From: an uncultured Pontibacter sp.
GTDB lineage: Bacteria > Bacteroidota > Bacteroidia > Cytophagales > Hymenobacteraceae
Length of the DNA stretch: 64,000 bases
NCBI RefSeq assembly: GCF_947499215.1
Contig: NZ_CANMNI010000001.1
Span: forward strand, 558,001-622,000
Direction: 5' to 3'
Positions 9,608 through 18,771 of this stretch are shown here, piece after piece. Below the pieces are notes generated by a model. That model searched no databases, was not told where the DNA came from, and saw only the letters and a list, made by a program, of their open reading frames with translations. The first letter of the stretch is position 1. Each line of letters opens with the position of its first letter. A program made the position numbers and the translations under genes.

Positions 9608-10015
9608 ATGATTCTCTTAGAAAACGGTGTATTACGATTGGAGTATGACCCCGCCACAGACATACTTCAGGTTCGCTATCCGGATTTAAATAGTTTTCTG
9701 CTGTCGGAGATCAAGCATAGTCTGAGGATTATGGCAGACACCATACGCAACTACGACGTGCGCAAACTCCTGCTCGACGCGAGCAATACCGCTATTGACG
9801 TAAGTGAAGATGAAAACCGCCAGCTGACCATAGAGCTCGCCTCCTTGCTGGCAAACACACGCCTGCTCAAAGTAGCCCGCGTGCAGCCTTTTGACGCGAA
9901 GAAGGAACTGCGGGCGCAGGAAAACATTGAAGCCGCGCGCCGCGCTGGTCTGCTGCCCTATGAAGTAGGAACGTTCACAAACCGAATGGAAGCCATTCAC
10001 TGGCTGAAAAACTAA
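9608..10015 (+). CDS. STAS-like small protein, paralog 3
   Basis: Hypothetical protein of 135 aa closely resembling paralog 1: GVLRLEYDPATDILQVRYPD, then IRNYDVRKLLLDASNTAIDV, then TRLLKVARVQPFDAKKE and a terminal MEAIHWLKN matching EEAIAWLTE of paralog 1. It is divergent from the paralog pair across 9355-9607. That spacer holds no ORF and is AT-rich, presumably a divergent promoter region. Closed by the terminator at 10035-10070. Function unknown. Confidence 0.75.
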   Translation: MILLENGVLRLEYDPATDILQVRYPDLNSFLLSEIKHSLRIMADTIRNYDVRKLLLDASNTAIDVSEDENRQLTIELASLLANTRLLKVARVQPFDAKKELRAQENIEAARRAGLLPYEVGTFTNRMEAIHWLKN

Positions 10016-10034
10016 TATAAAAACCCCATAAAAC

Positions 10035-10070
10035 AAAACAGTCCCGGTCGTTCACCCCCGGGACTGTTTT
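10035..10070. terminator. Bidirectional terminator between convergent genes
   Basis: AAAACAGTCCCGG (10035-10047) pairs with CCGGGACTGTTTT (10058-10070), 13 bp, A-run and T-run on either side. Lies between the convergent STAS-like gene and the RHS-like lipoprotein gene. Confidence 0.85.
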
Positions 10071-10145
10071 CACTATAGCAAAATGCTCTAAAGGACTTTT
10101 GACATATATACGTAGCTATATAGAATTTGTTGTATCTAGTTGGAA

Positions 10146-10979
10146 TTATTCTTTCGGGCAAATGTAGGTATAGTGGCGCTCCTGCACACGGCCGTCGCCG
10201 TAGGTGGTGAACTGTAACTCCACGTAGTCCCTGCTGTTGTACTCGGCTCCACGCGCATAAGATTCGGCGGCGATCACATTACCGGTTGCGTCCTTTACTG
10301 TTTTGGTCATCACGTTGTGCTCGTGCGGAAAACCGTCGCCGATGCGCTGCGCTCGATATGCAGGCAAGCCGCGCATATAGGTCTTTTTATCGTCGTAGGT
10401 CAGCACGGTTTCCTTGATTAGCTGCTGGGTGCTGTCATAGTTGCGCACCTTGGTTATCAGGCCGCTGGTGTAGGTATACTCATTAGAGGAATGGTACTCG
10501 AGGGCTCCATTCGCAGGTCTGTAGTGGCGCAGGGTAGTCAGCTCGCCAGCCGCGTTGTAGGCAAAATCGCTCTTTCTGTCGAGGGTGGCTTTCTGCTCGT
10601 GGTAGTTATAGGTATAGTAGGTGAAGCTCAGCAACTGGCCGGTTGTGCTATAGGTTTGGTCGTAATAGCCACTCAGTTCCCCATCATTGTCAAACCAATT
10701 TTCGCGCACCAGTAGACCTTTTTGGTCGTACTCGTAGGTGTCTTCCAACACCATGTTGCCGCTCGCGTAGTATTTAATGCCGGTCAGCTGGTTTTGCTCA
10801 TCATAAACAAAGCGCTGCTCCAAGGTATAGGGCTCACCGTTGTGTGGCCGCGTGTGCTCCACAATGCGCTCAGGGAAACAGAAGAGTTCGGCGGGTTCCT
10901 CTGGTTTGTTTTCGTCGGCGTCTTTGGCGCATCCTACCAGTACCAGCAAGGCTAGCAAGTAAAGTAAACGTGTTTTCAT
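10146..10979 (-). CDS. Lipoprotein with degenerate RHS/YD-type repeats
   Basis: Secreted lipoprotein of 277 aa. The frame is open to 11093, but the start at 10979 gives a proper lipoprotein signal, MKTRLLYLLALLVLVGCAKD, with the lipobox Cys at residue 17. The mature part consists of short repeats built around Y-x(4-6)-G-x-L-x(4)-Y, for example YDEQNQLTGIKYY, YDQKGLLVRENWFD, YNAAGELTTLRHY and YTSGLITKVRNYD. These resemble the YD/RHS-type beta repeats common in Bacteroidota envelope proteins. Function unknown. The gene is isolated. Confidence 0.8.
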   Translation of the reverse strand: MKTRLLYLLALLVLVGCAKDADENKPEEPAELFCFPERIVEHTRPHNGEPYTLEQRFVYDEQNQLTGIKYYASGNMVLEDTYEYDQKGLLVRENWFDNDGELSGYYDQTYSTTGQLLSFTYYTYNYHEQKATLDRKSDFAYNAAGELTTLRHYRPANGALEYHSSNEYTYTSGLITKVRNYDSTQQLIKETVLTYDDKKTYMRGLPAYRAQRIGDGFPHEHNVMTKTVKDATGNVIAAESYARGAEYNSRDYVELQFTTYGDGRVQERHYTYICPKE

Positions 10980-11175
10980 GTAAGGGTGTAAAATAATTAG
11001 TTGAAATTGTGATACCAGATATAAGTCACTACAGAAAACCAATGCAGGCTTTGACTTCAGTCTAAGTTTTTGGTTTAAAACCTGTGTTACCAAAAATCCT
11101 TTGCTGTTGTAGGTATAGGTGCATTGGAGGCTTCTTTATGAAGTTTTCAAATCTTCAAATTAATGCCCCTACAGC

Positions 11176-11973
11176 TTATTCTTTAAATCCATCGCGTAGC
11201 TCTTTTGATCGCGCGTAACACACCGGACTATTATTTTCTGATGGCTCCTCATTTACGAAGGACTCTTTGAGCAGGTGCGGCGGCGAGAACAGTTTGTAGA
11301 GCTGCACCAGTTTCACATCGTCTTTCAGGTCGCGGTTGCGCAGGGCCTTCTCGCTTTCGCGCAGGTCGAAATAGGTATAGCTGATGCCCTCGATGAGGCT
11401 GGCGATGGCCGATGCGGCGATCTTTTTGTAGAAAAAGTTGGTATGGCTGCTGGCCTTTCGGCCCTCGCTCCAGTCGGTAAATTCCTTAAGCAGCAGGCTG
11501 TTTCTGTAAAACGCCCGGTCAAACTCCAAGGCATCAAACACAAACCACTCGTGCACATTGGTCACGATGAGGTGGCGCAGATCGTAGTTCTTGTGCTGCA
11601 CCCGCTCCTGCAGGTAGAAGAGTAGCAGCTCGTGCATGGCCTTGTAGTTCAGGTTGTCGGTGCTGGGCATGTCGGCCCTGTTGCCGGGGCGCTTCACCTC
11701 CAGCAGTACGCCGGCGCTGCTGGAGGTGCTGTAGCCGGTATGGATCACAAGATCGGTCTGTCCCTTGGTACTGATGCCGTAACCGCTGTAAAAAGCCGAT
11801 TTCAGGAAATCACGCAAGTGGTTTTTGGCGTGCTCATCCGTCTCGTTCGTGTTAATTCTGTCGAGCAATGTGCGCAGCGCCACTTTGAAACGCTCCATAT
11901 CGGAACTTGACGTTTCCATTCGCAGGTAAGCCTTGTTTAGGGCCTGCCGTGGTCGTAGTTTATTGTACTGCAT
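11176..11973 (-). CDS. Orphan N-terminal nuclease domain of a type IIG (Eco57I-like) restriction enzyme, truncated
   Basis: The 265-aa product matches the N-terminal part of the large single-chain type IIG restriction-modification proteins of Bacteroidota: KLRPRQALNKAYLR at the start, a PD-(D/E)xK core with Asp74 (QTDLVIHTG) and Glu92-x-Lys94 (LLEVKRPGNRADMP), AMHELLLFYLQER, then HLIVTNVHEWFVFDA. In full-length relatives this continues into a linker, a methyltransferase domain with NPPY and a target-recognition domain. Here the chain stops after KLFSPPHLLKESFVNEE and a short unrelated tail, and no methyltransferase remnant follows. Either a decayed restriction gene or a retained solo nuclease domain. 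Catalytic residues look intact. Confidence 0.78.
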   Translation of the reverse strand: MQYNKLRPRQALNKAYLRMETSSSDMERFKVALRTLLDRINTNETDEHAKNHLRDFLKSAFYSGYGISTKGQTDLVIHTGYSTSSSAGVLLEVKRPGNRADMPSTDNLNYKAMHELLLFYLQERVQHKNYDLRHLIVTNVHEWFVFDALEFDRAFYRNSLLLKEFTDWSEGRKASSHTNFFYKKIAASAIASLIEGISYTYFDLRESEKALRNRDLKDDVKLVQLYKLFSPPHLLKESFVNEEPSENNSPVCYARSKELRDGFKE

Positions 11974-12314
11974 GTAATGCTCGATTTCTTACATACAAGG
12001 TACAGAAAGTACCCCGAATAACGAACAGTTCACAGTCGAACAGTTTAATAATTATGTATTGTTATATAGCAAAATTATATATAAAATTATATTTCAAATT
12101 ACTATAACCATATTACAACCCATTCCGTAATGTTAAAATCTAATTCTTATAACAACCTATAAATTATTGGTATCATATCAATTTCGGTAAGAAACCCTGT
12201 CTGAGACGGTGAGTGACGATTACGACAGGGAATGATGTTGCCAAACAGAGCGGGTCTGTCTGCACAGGTCATCCAGATTGTGTTTTAACTATTACTAACT
12301 ATAAAACCTTTACC
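11974..12314. other. Intergenic AT-rich spacer upstream of the subtilisin gene
   Basis: 341 bp without a supported gene, very AT-rich around 12040-12140. A frame open from 12213 runs into the protease gene but would place the lipoprotein signal internally, so it is treated as leader. No promoter matching the Bacteroidota consensus stands out. Confidence 0.5.
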
Positions 12315-13856
12315 ATGACTAACAAACTATTTACCCGCAACAACCTGCTCCTTGCAGCGGCTTTTGCCTTTATTGGCTTAACAGGCTGTAATCCAGAAGA
12401 AGACATGAGCCCTGATGGAGAATTAAGCGCTGCTGAAACAAACGCAGCAGTGACTGAAGCAGCATCAAACGTAAAGTACCGAGGCAATCACTACATCGTA
12501 TTATCAAACACAGAAACACTTCCTGCAGGTTTAGAAAACCAACTGACTGCTGTGAATGGCAAGATGACGAACAGGTGGTCAGAAGCAGGGGTGGCTACTG
12601 TGTATTCAGAAGAGCCGGATTTTATTGCCAAAGCTTCTAGAATACAGGGCGTACGGTCCGTTGTTCGCGACCTAGAAATTCAGTGGATCAATCCCGAAAC
12701 CCGAAAAGTGATCGCAGACGAACAATTCGGGAACCCACCACATAGTGGAGACAATGACACAAGATTTGACTTACAATGGGGACATGCCGCAATAAGTGCA
12801 TCTGCAGCATGGAACACAGGCGTGAGAGGGAAAAATGTGAAAGTAGCCGTACTAGACACCGGTTTTGACATGGACCACCCCGATTTGGCTCCAAACATAA
12901 TCCAGAGTGCCAGCATAAGTTTAGTGCCTGGGGAACCGGTAGATTACATATACCCCGATCCGTTTAGCCATGGTACCCATACTGCTGGAACAATAGCAGC
13001 GGCTGACAACGGTTATGGTATTATCGGTGTAGCACCCGAGGCGAAGCTTATCCTAGTTAAAGTGCTTAGTGATGTTTCAGGCTCAGGTGCATTTTCATGG
13101 ATCATGGCTGGCATCGTGCACGCAACGCATGAAGGCGCCGATGTTATAAACATGAGTTTGGGCGCCTCGTTACTTCGTAATGGCTGGTACACGAATGACA
13201 ATGGCACCCCGGATGACCCTACTGATGATTATCTCGAAAAAGGAGATACTAAAGGCATCCAAGAACTCTTAATCGCTTTGGACCGGGTAACCAAGTATGC
13301 CAACAAAAATGGTGTAACAGTAATCGCCTCTGCTGGTAATGATGCTAACAATGGCAACAAAGATGGTTCTTTGATGCATGTGCCATCCGCATCCTCTCAT
13401 GTCATTTCCATTTCTGCCACAGCTCCCCGCGGTTGGGCTTTGAACCCGTATAGTGTTTTCATGGACAACCTAGCTTCCTATTCCAACTACGGCACATCAG
13501 ACATACATTTTGCGGCGCCTGGTGGTGACTTTATGTTCGCCTATGATGAAAAAGGCTTTGATATAGTCACAGTGGGGCCAACCACCCACTATGCTTATGT
13601 TTTTGACTACGTGTATAGCACAGGTAGTAGTCATACTCCTGGTGCAGGAGCTTTCTATTGGTCCGCTGGCACTAGCATGGCCTCCCCGCATGCGGCAGGT
13701 GTTGCAGCGCTCATCATCAGTAAAAACGGCGGCGGTATGGACCCTACTCAAGTGCTAGCCAAAATGCGCGCCACAGCCGACGATTTAGGCAAGTCGGGCC
13801 GCGACCCTCACTACGGTTATGGTCGCCTGAACGCCCATCGTGCCGTCACAGAATAA
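12315..13856 (+). CDS. Subtilisin-like S8 serine peptidase, lipoprotein
   Basis: Predicted envelope-anchored subtilase of 513 aa. Starting at 12315 gives MTNKLFTRNNLLLAAAFAFI followed by the lipobox GLTGC (Cys25). Residues ~55-125 form an I9-type inhibitor/propeptide-like region. The catalytic domain has Asp181 (VAVLDTGFD), His219 (SHGTHTAGT), oxyanion Asn342 (SAGND) and nucleophile Ser454 (AGTSMASPHAAG), all intact. An upstream in-frame ATG at 12213 would add 34 residues before the signal peptide and is rejected. The gene is alone, with a strong terminator at 13876-13910. Substrate unknown. Confidence 0.93.
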   Translation: MTNKLFTRNNLLLAAAFAFIGLTGCNPEEDMSPDGELSAAETNAAVTEAASNVKYRGNHYIVLSNTETLPAGLENQLTAVNGKMTNRWSEAGVATVYSEEPDFIAKASRIQGVRSVVRDLEIQWINPETRKVIADEQFGNPPHSGDNDTRFDLQWGHAAISASAAWNTGVRGKNVKVAVLDTGFDMDHPDLAPNIIQSASISLVPGEPVDYIYPDPFSHGTHTAGTIAAADNGYGIIGVAPEAKLILVKVLSDVSGSGAFSWIMAGIVHATHEGADVINMSLGASLLRNGWYTNDNGTPDDPTDDYLEKGDTKGIQELLIALDRVTKYANKNGVTVIASAGNDANNGNKDGSLMHVPSASSHVISISATAPRGWALNPYSVFMDNLASYSNYGTSDIHFAAPGGDFMFAYDEKGFDIVTVGPTTHYAYVFDYVYSTGSSHTPGAGAFYWSAGTSMASPHAAGVAALIISKNGGGMDPTQVLAKMRATADDLGKSGRDPHYGYGRLNAHRAVTE

Positions 13857-13875
13857 AACCACTCGGTTTCCAAAC

Positions 13876-13910
13876 AAAAAGCCGGAATGCGCAGCGCATT
13901 CCGGCTTTTT
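13876..13910 (+). terminator. Rho-independent terminator after the subtilisin gene
   Basis: AAAAAGCCGGAATGCGC pairs with GCGCATTCCGGCTTTTT, a 17-bp perfect stem with a very short loop. Confidence 0.9.
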
Positions 13911-14165
13911 GTTTAATGCTTAACTGCAATTTTAACTGAATTTTAATACAAACCCCAACTCAATATTATCCATAATACGCCAAGAACGCATAAGTACCGG
14001 AGGGCTAACAACAGAGAAATGCTCAAGTGCGCATAACACAGGATATTTGGACATTAAACAGCCAACTTACTACAATTACAATAATTTCTGCAAAAAAAAG
14101 GGGCAATTGAACCCATATTACTTTTTTACAATTACATTCAGGAAGTTTTTAGTCATACCACCTGC
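13911..14165. other. Intergenic region upstream of the PAS kinase
   Basis: With the preceding terminator this makes a 309-bp gene-free stretch. It is AT-rich and contains runs of T and A (CTTTTTTACAATTACA near the end). No ORF, repeat or consensus promoter could be identified. Confidence 0.5.
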
Positions 14166-16403
14166 ATGAATGTAAATTTTACGCAAGACACAGGGCTGGC
14201 CCTTACGCCAGATTTTTACAGCTCCATTGTACGCCACGGTTCCGAACTGATTACAGTTCTGAGTTGGGAGGGCATCTATCAATATGCATCCGATTCGATA
14301 AGCACTATCTTAGGTTTTGATCGCGAGGAGTTGCTCGGTACAGATGTGATGCACCACATGCACCCAGATGACCTTGCGACTGTGCGAGAGGAACTTTACA
14401 AGCTTACGTATGGCGGTGTGAAACAGATAGCCCTGTCCCCCTTCCGGTATAGGGCTAAAAATGGGGATTGGCACTGGCTCAGCTGTGTGGCAACTAACAT
14501 GCTCGACAACCCCCATGTGCAGGGCATCGTGACAAACTCCCGTGACGTTACCTCCAATATGGAAGCGCTGCAGCATAAAAAAGAAAGTCAGGCCTACTAC
14601 AAAGCGCTCTTCTTCAACAACCCCGACCTTGTTGCCACGCTCAATCTGAATGGACAGATAGAGGCCTGCAACGAAGCGGTTATAACCCTCACTGGTTACT
14701 CCCGCAAAGATGATGCAAACCGTCATTTCACGGATTATGTACTGCAAGAGTACCTTCCGGTCGCTTATGGGGCTTTTGAGAAGGCGCTTCAGGGAGAGTC
14801 ATGCACCTTTGAAATCTGTATAAACACGCTGGAGGGATACAAGCGCCACCTGACCGCCACGCTTGTACCCGTGATACTGGAAGGCCGCGTACGCGCTCTG
14901 CAGTGCCTTGCCAAAGACACCACCAGCGAGAAAGAGGCCCATATGCTGGTGCAGACGCAAGCCCAGAAGCTGCACAACATTCTCGAAAGCATGACCGAGG
15001 GATTTTTCGCACTTGACAGTGATTGGCGATACAGTTTTGGAAACAAAGTTTTCGCTAAATTTCTCAATCGCAACCTCGAAGATCTCATGCAGCGCCACAT
15101 TTGGGAGGAGTATCCGTGGTTACTAGACACACTCTTCTACCAGAAATGCTCCGAGGTCGCCGCTACCCGCAAACCTGTGGTGTTTGATGAAACCATGTGC
15201 GACATGAAAGTGACATTACGCTTTTCCCTTAATCCTTTCGAGGGTGGCATCTTGGTGTCCTTTGTCGACATAACGGAGCAGATAGCCGCACAGGAGGAGC
15301 TTCGCAAGCTCTCGCTTGTGGCTAGCAAGACAACAAATGGTGTCATCATCACAAACAACGATGCTCGGATCGAATGGGTGAACGAAGCCTTTACAAAAGT
15401 TACGGGCTATACCTTGGAAGAAATAAAAGGGCACCGGCCAAGCGAGTTTCTGGCCTCTCCCGACACCGACCCAAATGAGATCATTTGGATAAGGGAGCAG
15501 CTGACAAAAGGCATTCCGATGCGCAAAGAGCAGCGTGGTTACAAAAAAAACGGGGACCTTATATGGTCTGACATCACCATTTCGCCTATCTCCAACGACA
15601 AGGGAGAAGTGATAAAGCACGTATACATCCACACCGACATAACAGAGCGCAAGCTTGACCAAGAGCAGCTGCTGAAAGCGACCGAGCACTTATACCTGCA
15701 AAACCAAGACCTGCAGCAGTTCAACTACATTGTGTCGCATAACCTGCGGGCTCCCGTTGCCAATCTGGTTGGCCTCTCCACCATGCTGCAGAAACTGGAA
15801 CCAAACGGCCCCCGCTTTGAGTTGGGCCTTCAGAACTTAGAGAAATCGGCACGCCGCCTTGATGACGTGATCAGTGACTTGAACAAGATCTTGGCGGTCC
15901 GCGCCGCGAATGTAGATGAAGCCCGTGAACTGGTGCGTGTGCCGGAAGTGGCAGCCGAAGTGATACAAAGTCTGCAGCACCTGCTGGATCAAGCTGGCGG
16001 AAGCATACAGCTCGATCTCTCGGACGAAGATATGCTTTGGGCGAGCCGCGCCTACGTCTACAGCATTCTGCATAACCTGATTACTAATGCCATTAAATAT
16101 AAATCTGGGCTGCGTGAACTACTTATTGAGCTCACTAGCGTAAGGGATAAGTACGGTCTGCGTCTGCAGGTGCGAGACAATGGAAGCGGCATGGATTTGA
16201 ACGTGGTAAGACCGCGCCTTTTTCAGCTTTACAGACGTTTCCATGCAGGCCCCGAAGGAAAAGGGATAGGTCTATATCTTGTAAAAATGCAGGTAGGCGC
16301 TATTGGAGGAAAAATTGAAGTGGACAGCCAACCTGAGGCTGGTACCATCTTCACCATTCAATTTGATCAGGCTGCTTATGGTCAACAAGGTATACATAAT
16401 TGA
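14166..16403 (+). CDS. Multi-PAS sensor histidine kinase
   Basis: Soluble or peripheral hybrid-free histidine kinase of 745 aa with no clear transmembrane segments. Four PAS-type domains run from the N-terminus (WEGIYQYASDSISTILGFDR, a second from about residue 145, a third around 275, a fourth around 390 with VASKTTNGVIITNNDARIEW and a PAC tail). The HisKA phosphoacceptor is His525 in YIVSHNLRAPVANL. HATPase_c follows, with the N box LHNLITNAIKYK and G boxes DNGSGMDL and GKGIGLYLVK. The response-regulator gene overlaps its 3' end by 26 bp, so the pair almost certainly signals together. Probably cytoplasmic redox or ligand sensing; the ligand is unknown. Confidence 0.92.
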   Translation: MNVNFTQDTGLALTPDFYSSIVRHGSELITVLSWEGIYQYASDSISTILGFDREELLGTDVMHHMHPDDLATVREELYKLTYGGVKQIALSPFRYRAKNGDWHWLSCVATNMLDNPHVQGIVTNSRDVTSNMEALQHKKESQAYYKALFFNNPDLVATLNLNGQIEACNEAVITLTGYSRKDDANRHFTDYVLQEYLPVAYGAFEKALQGESCTFEICINTLEGYKRHLTATLVPVILEGRVRALQCLAKDTTSEKEAHMLVQTQAQKLHNILESMTEGFFALDSDWRYSFGNKVFAKFLNRNLEDLMQRHIWEEYPWLLDTLFYQKCSEVAATRKPVVFDETMCDMKVTLRFSLNPFEGGILVSFVDITEQIAAQEELRKLSLVASKTTNGVIITNNDARIEWVNEAFTKVTGYTLEEIKGHRPSEFLASPDTDPNEIIWIREQLTKGIPMRKEQRGYKKNGDLIWSDITISPISNDKGEVIKHVYIHTDITERKLDQEQLLKATEHLYLQNQDLQQFNYIVSHNLRAPVANLVGLSTMLQKLEPNGPRFELGLQNLEKSARRLDDVISDLNKILAVRAANVDEARELVRVPEVAAEVIQSLQHLLDQAGGSIQLDLSDEDMLWASRAYVYSILHNLITNAIKYKSGLRELLIELTSVRDKYGLRLQVRDNGSGMDLNVVRPRLFQLYRRFHAGPEGKGIGLYLVKMQVGAIGGKIEVDSQPEAGTIFTIQFDQAAYGQQGIHN

Positions 16404-16779
16404 TGACGACGACATCAGCCTCTTTCTCTCATCTTTAGTGCTGGAGGAGTCCGGCTTTGCTGCCAAGGTCCTTACCTATACCTCTGCCGACTCCGCGCTG
16501 CGGCAGCTGTCTGATTCCAACCACACAGATTTGCCGGAGGTGATTCTGCTTGACCTGAACATGCCGGGTAAAAACGGATGGGACTTTTTAGAGACCCTGC
16601 GCCAGTGTGAACAAAAATTCCAAGGCAGAACCAGCATCTTCATCCTGACCTCTTCCATTGCGGCCAGTGACAAGGCTCGCTCTAAAAACTACCGTCTGGT
16701 GCAGGGCTTTCTGCACAAGCCCCTCGACGACGAAAGTTTAGATTTTATCCGGCAGGCACACAGGGCATCGAATCGTTGA
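16378..16779 (+). CDS. Single-domain response regulator
   Basis: Receiver-only response regulator of 133 aa (CheY-like; no output domain). The ATG at 16378 lies inside the kinase gene and gives MVNKVYIIDDDDIS, the acidic pocket, followed by phosphoacceptor Asp59 in LLDLNMPGKNGW, the switch Thr/Ser in ILTSS and Lys in FLHKPLDD. The frame is open 75 bp further upstream, but that would add residues before strand 1. Its 26-bp overlap with the PAS kinase indicates translational coupling. Receiver-only proteins after PAS kinases are common in Cytophagales and pass phosphate to further partners. Confidence 0.93.
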   Translation: MVNKVYIIDDDDISLFLSSLVLEESGFAAKVLTYTSADSALRQLSDSNHTDLPEVILLDLNMPGKNGWDFLETLRQCEQKFQGRTSIFILTSSIAASDKARSKNYRLVQGFLHKPLDDESLDFIRQAHRASNR

Positions 16780-16788
16780 GTCTATCTA

Positions 16789-17868
16789 TTACTCCAGCAA
16801 AGGCAGTCTGATGGTAAAGGAGGTGCCCTCATGCTCCTTGCTGTGCACTGAGATTCTGCCCCCTTGCAACTTCACCAGATCGTACACAATAGACAGCCCG
16901 AGACCACGCGACTCTTCTCCGTTCAGCCCTCTCCTGCCCACATTTTTATGCCTTTCAAAAAGTCCTGCCTGCATGTGCGCTGGTATACCTATGCCATCAT
17001 CCTGATGCTCCACTACTACTTCCTCTCCTTCTAGGTATGCACGAATAGAGATATGGCCCTGAGGAGGCGTGAACTTTATAGAGTTTGAGATGAGGTTATT
17101 GAGAACCTGCGAGAACTTGATCTGATCTAGAGGCATTACCAAGGGTTCATCCGGGAGGTCTAGCACAATGGACTGCTTCACTACCTTTCCTTTTCGATAA
17201 AACTCCGCGACGTTGCGTATCTGCTCATTCAGGTCTACCCGGGTCTTGTTAACGTATGTCTCCGTTGATCGCAAATGCTCCTCGTTAAGCAGGTCGTTGA
17301 TGAGGTCGGTGCAAGACACACAAGCCTTTTCAATGATATCGGTATAGGTGTTGATATCTTCATGGCGCTGGTCCTGCCAGTCTTTGCGGAGCAGTCCGGC
17401 CACGCTTTTCACGACAGCCAAAGGTCCTCGTAAGTCATGCGACACCATCTCGAGCACACTGTTCTTTCGCTGCCCGAACTCAGCCAGATAGTCCAGAAAC
17501 TCGCGTTGCTTAGTCACATCCTCTGCCATGCCGGCTAGAGCTACCACCGTACCATTTTTGTCCTGTATCGGGTATACATCATAGTGCACAAAGCGTTGGC
17601 GCTTCCCCTGCTTCACGCTGATGGTTTCCTCCACTTGGTCACCCTTCAGCAGTTTATGCCAGCAGCGCAGTACGGCCGGCCGGTCTTCTTCCTCCACCGT
17701 GTCGAGCAGGCGCAGTGGCTCTTTTTCTACTTCATGCTTGTCCAATGTCCAGATGTCGTAGAAGGCTTTTGAAAGGTATTCGAATCGTTGTTGTGAGAGA
17801 CTGTACTGAAAAAGTACTTTGTTGCTTTGTCTGCCTATCTGCTCAATGGTGTTTGAATCGCTCATCAT
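16789..17868 (-). CDS. PAS sensor histidine kinase
   Basis: Second, shorter cytoplasmic histidine kinase, about 359 aa, convergent with the kinase/regulator pair with only 9 bp between them. One PAS domain (residues ~15-125) leads to HisKA with His144 in MVSHDLRGPLAVV, then HATPase_c with LNNLISNSIKFTPPQG, HQDDGIGIP and SRGLGLSIVYDL. The frame extends to 17907. The ATG-ATG at 17868/17865 follows an AT-rich stretch typical of Bacteroidota initiation and is preferred. It may phosphorylate the neighbouring receiver, but that is inference from position only. Confidence 0.9.
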   Translation of the reverse strand: MMSDSNTIEQIGRQSNKVLFQYSLSQQRFEYLSKAFYDIWTLDKHEVEKEPLRLLDTVEEEDRPAVLRCWHKLLKGDQVEETISVKQGKRQRFVHYDVYPIQDKNGTVVALAGMAEDVTKQREFLDYLAEFGQRKNSVLEMVSHDLRGPLAVVKSVAGLLRKDWQDQRHEDINTYTDIIEKACVSCTDLINDLLNEEHLRSTETYVNKTRVDLNEQIRNVAEFYRKGKVVKQSIVLDLPDEPLVMPLDQIKFSQVLNNLISNSIKFTPPQGHISIRAYLEGEEVVVEHQDDGIGIPAHMQAGLFERHKNVGRRGLNGEESRGLGLSIVYDLVKLQGGRISVHSKEHEGTSFTIRLPLLE

Positions 17869-17941
17869 AAAAAATGAATTGTGCTCGCGCGCACTGTAAT
17901 TACGCAAGGCCGCTGCGGATGTTAACAGCCAAGTATGCCGT

Positions 17942-18745
17942 TTGGCCTTTTCATGCTATATTCGTGTCATGTTACACTGCTACCCACTAACAGACAACAA
18001 CTTACTGAACCGGGGTCGATTTTGGGCCGCCCTGCTTGTGGTGACTTGTCTGTGGGGAGCCCTGCCGGTGGAGGCACAGCAAAAAGAGGTACGGCACGAG
18101 GAGCAGCTATGGCTCGGCTATATGAACAGCACCCGCGTGTCGGAGCACTTTTCCATCTGGAATGATTTTCATTACATACCAAACGGTTTTGGTGTGGCGC
18201 GCACCGGCCTGACCAAGCACTTCCCGCACCGCATAGATCTGACGGCAGGCTATGCGCATGTGAGGCTTCCGGTGTCCGACGAACTCCGCAGGCGGGAGCA
18301 CCGCCCTTGGGGGCAGGTGGTCATTCCTACGCCACTGGGCGGCCATTTTGCCTTGCAGCACCGCCTGCGTTGGGACCTTCGCTACCGTCAGCGGGTGGCG
18401 GACGGCGAAATCGCATCGGGCTATACCTTTAATCACCGGGCGCGATTGCAAACGATCCTCCGTCGCAACTTCCCTGACTTGGCTATGGGTGAGCTTGTCC
18501 CGAGTCTGGTGCTGGCCAACGAGCTGATGGTAAATCTAGGACGGGAAGTTGTCGCTCCGTTTGACCAGAACAGGGTCTCGCTGATGGCCGCGGCCCGCTA
18601 CAGGGCTCTTATGCTGCAGGCTGGCTATATGAACCGCTATGTGCAGTCCACCAAAGCCGGCCGCTTCACAAGTAACCATACGTTGGTTTTCTGGCTGTTT
18701 CACAACATTGACCTCAGAAGCAAAGAGCCTAAGCCCCAAAACTAG
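17942..18745 (+). CDS. DUF2490 family outer-membrane-like protein
   Basis: Exported protein of up to 267 aa with the DUF2490 pattern: LWLGYMNSTRVSEHFSIWND near the start of the mature protein, alternating amphipathic strands (LRWDLRYRQR, FNHRARLQTIL), and a closing aromatic strand. A small beta-barrel or periplasmic beta protein is likely. The signal peptide is RFWAALLVVTCLWGALPVEA after a longer-than-usual N-terminus; an alternative start is the ATG at 17969. Divergent from the PAS kinase. Function unknown. Confidence 0.8.
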   Translation: MAFSCYIRVMLHCYPLTDNNLLNRGRFWAALLVVTCLWGALPVEAQQKEVRHEEQLWLGYMNSTRVSEHFSIWNDFHYIPNGFGVARTGLTKHFPHRIDLTAGYAHVRLPVSDELRRREHRPWGQVVIPTPLGGHFALQHRLRWDLRYRQRVADGEIASGYTFNHRARLQTILRRNFPDLAMGELVPSLVLANELMVNLGREVVAPFDQNRVSLMAAARYRALMLQAGYMNRYVQSTKAGRFTSNHTLVFWLFHNIDLRSKEPKPQN

Positions 18746-18771
18746 CAGGCAAGACCTGTCAGGAAGTTCAT

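Noticed and set aside
12213-12314. Upstream 34-codon extension of the subtilisin gene
   Set aside because: It would place a lipoprotein signal peptide internally; the ATG at 12315 gives a normal signal sequence.
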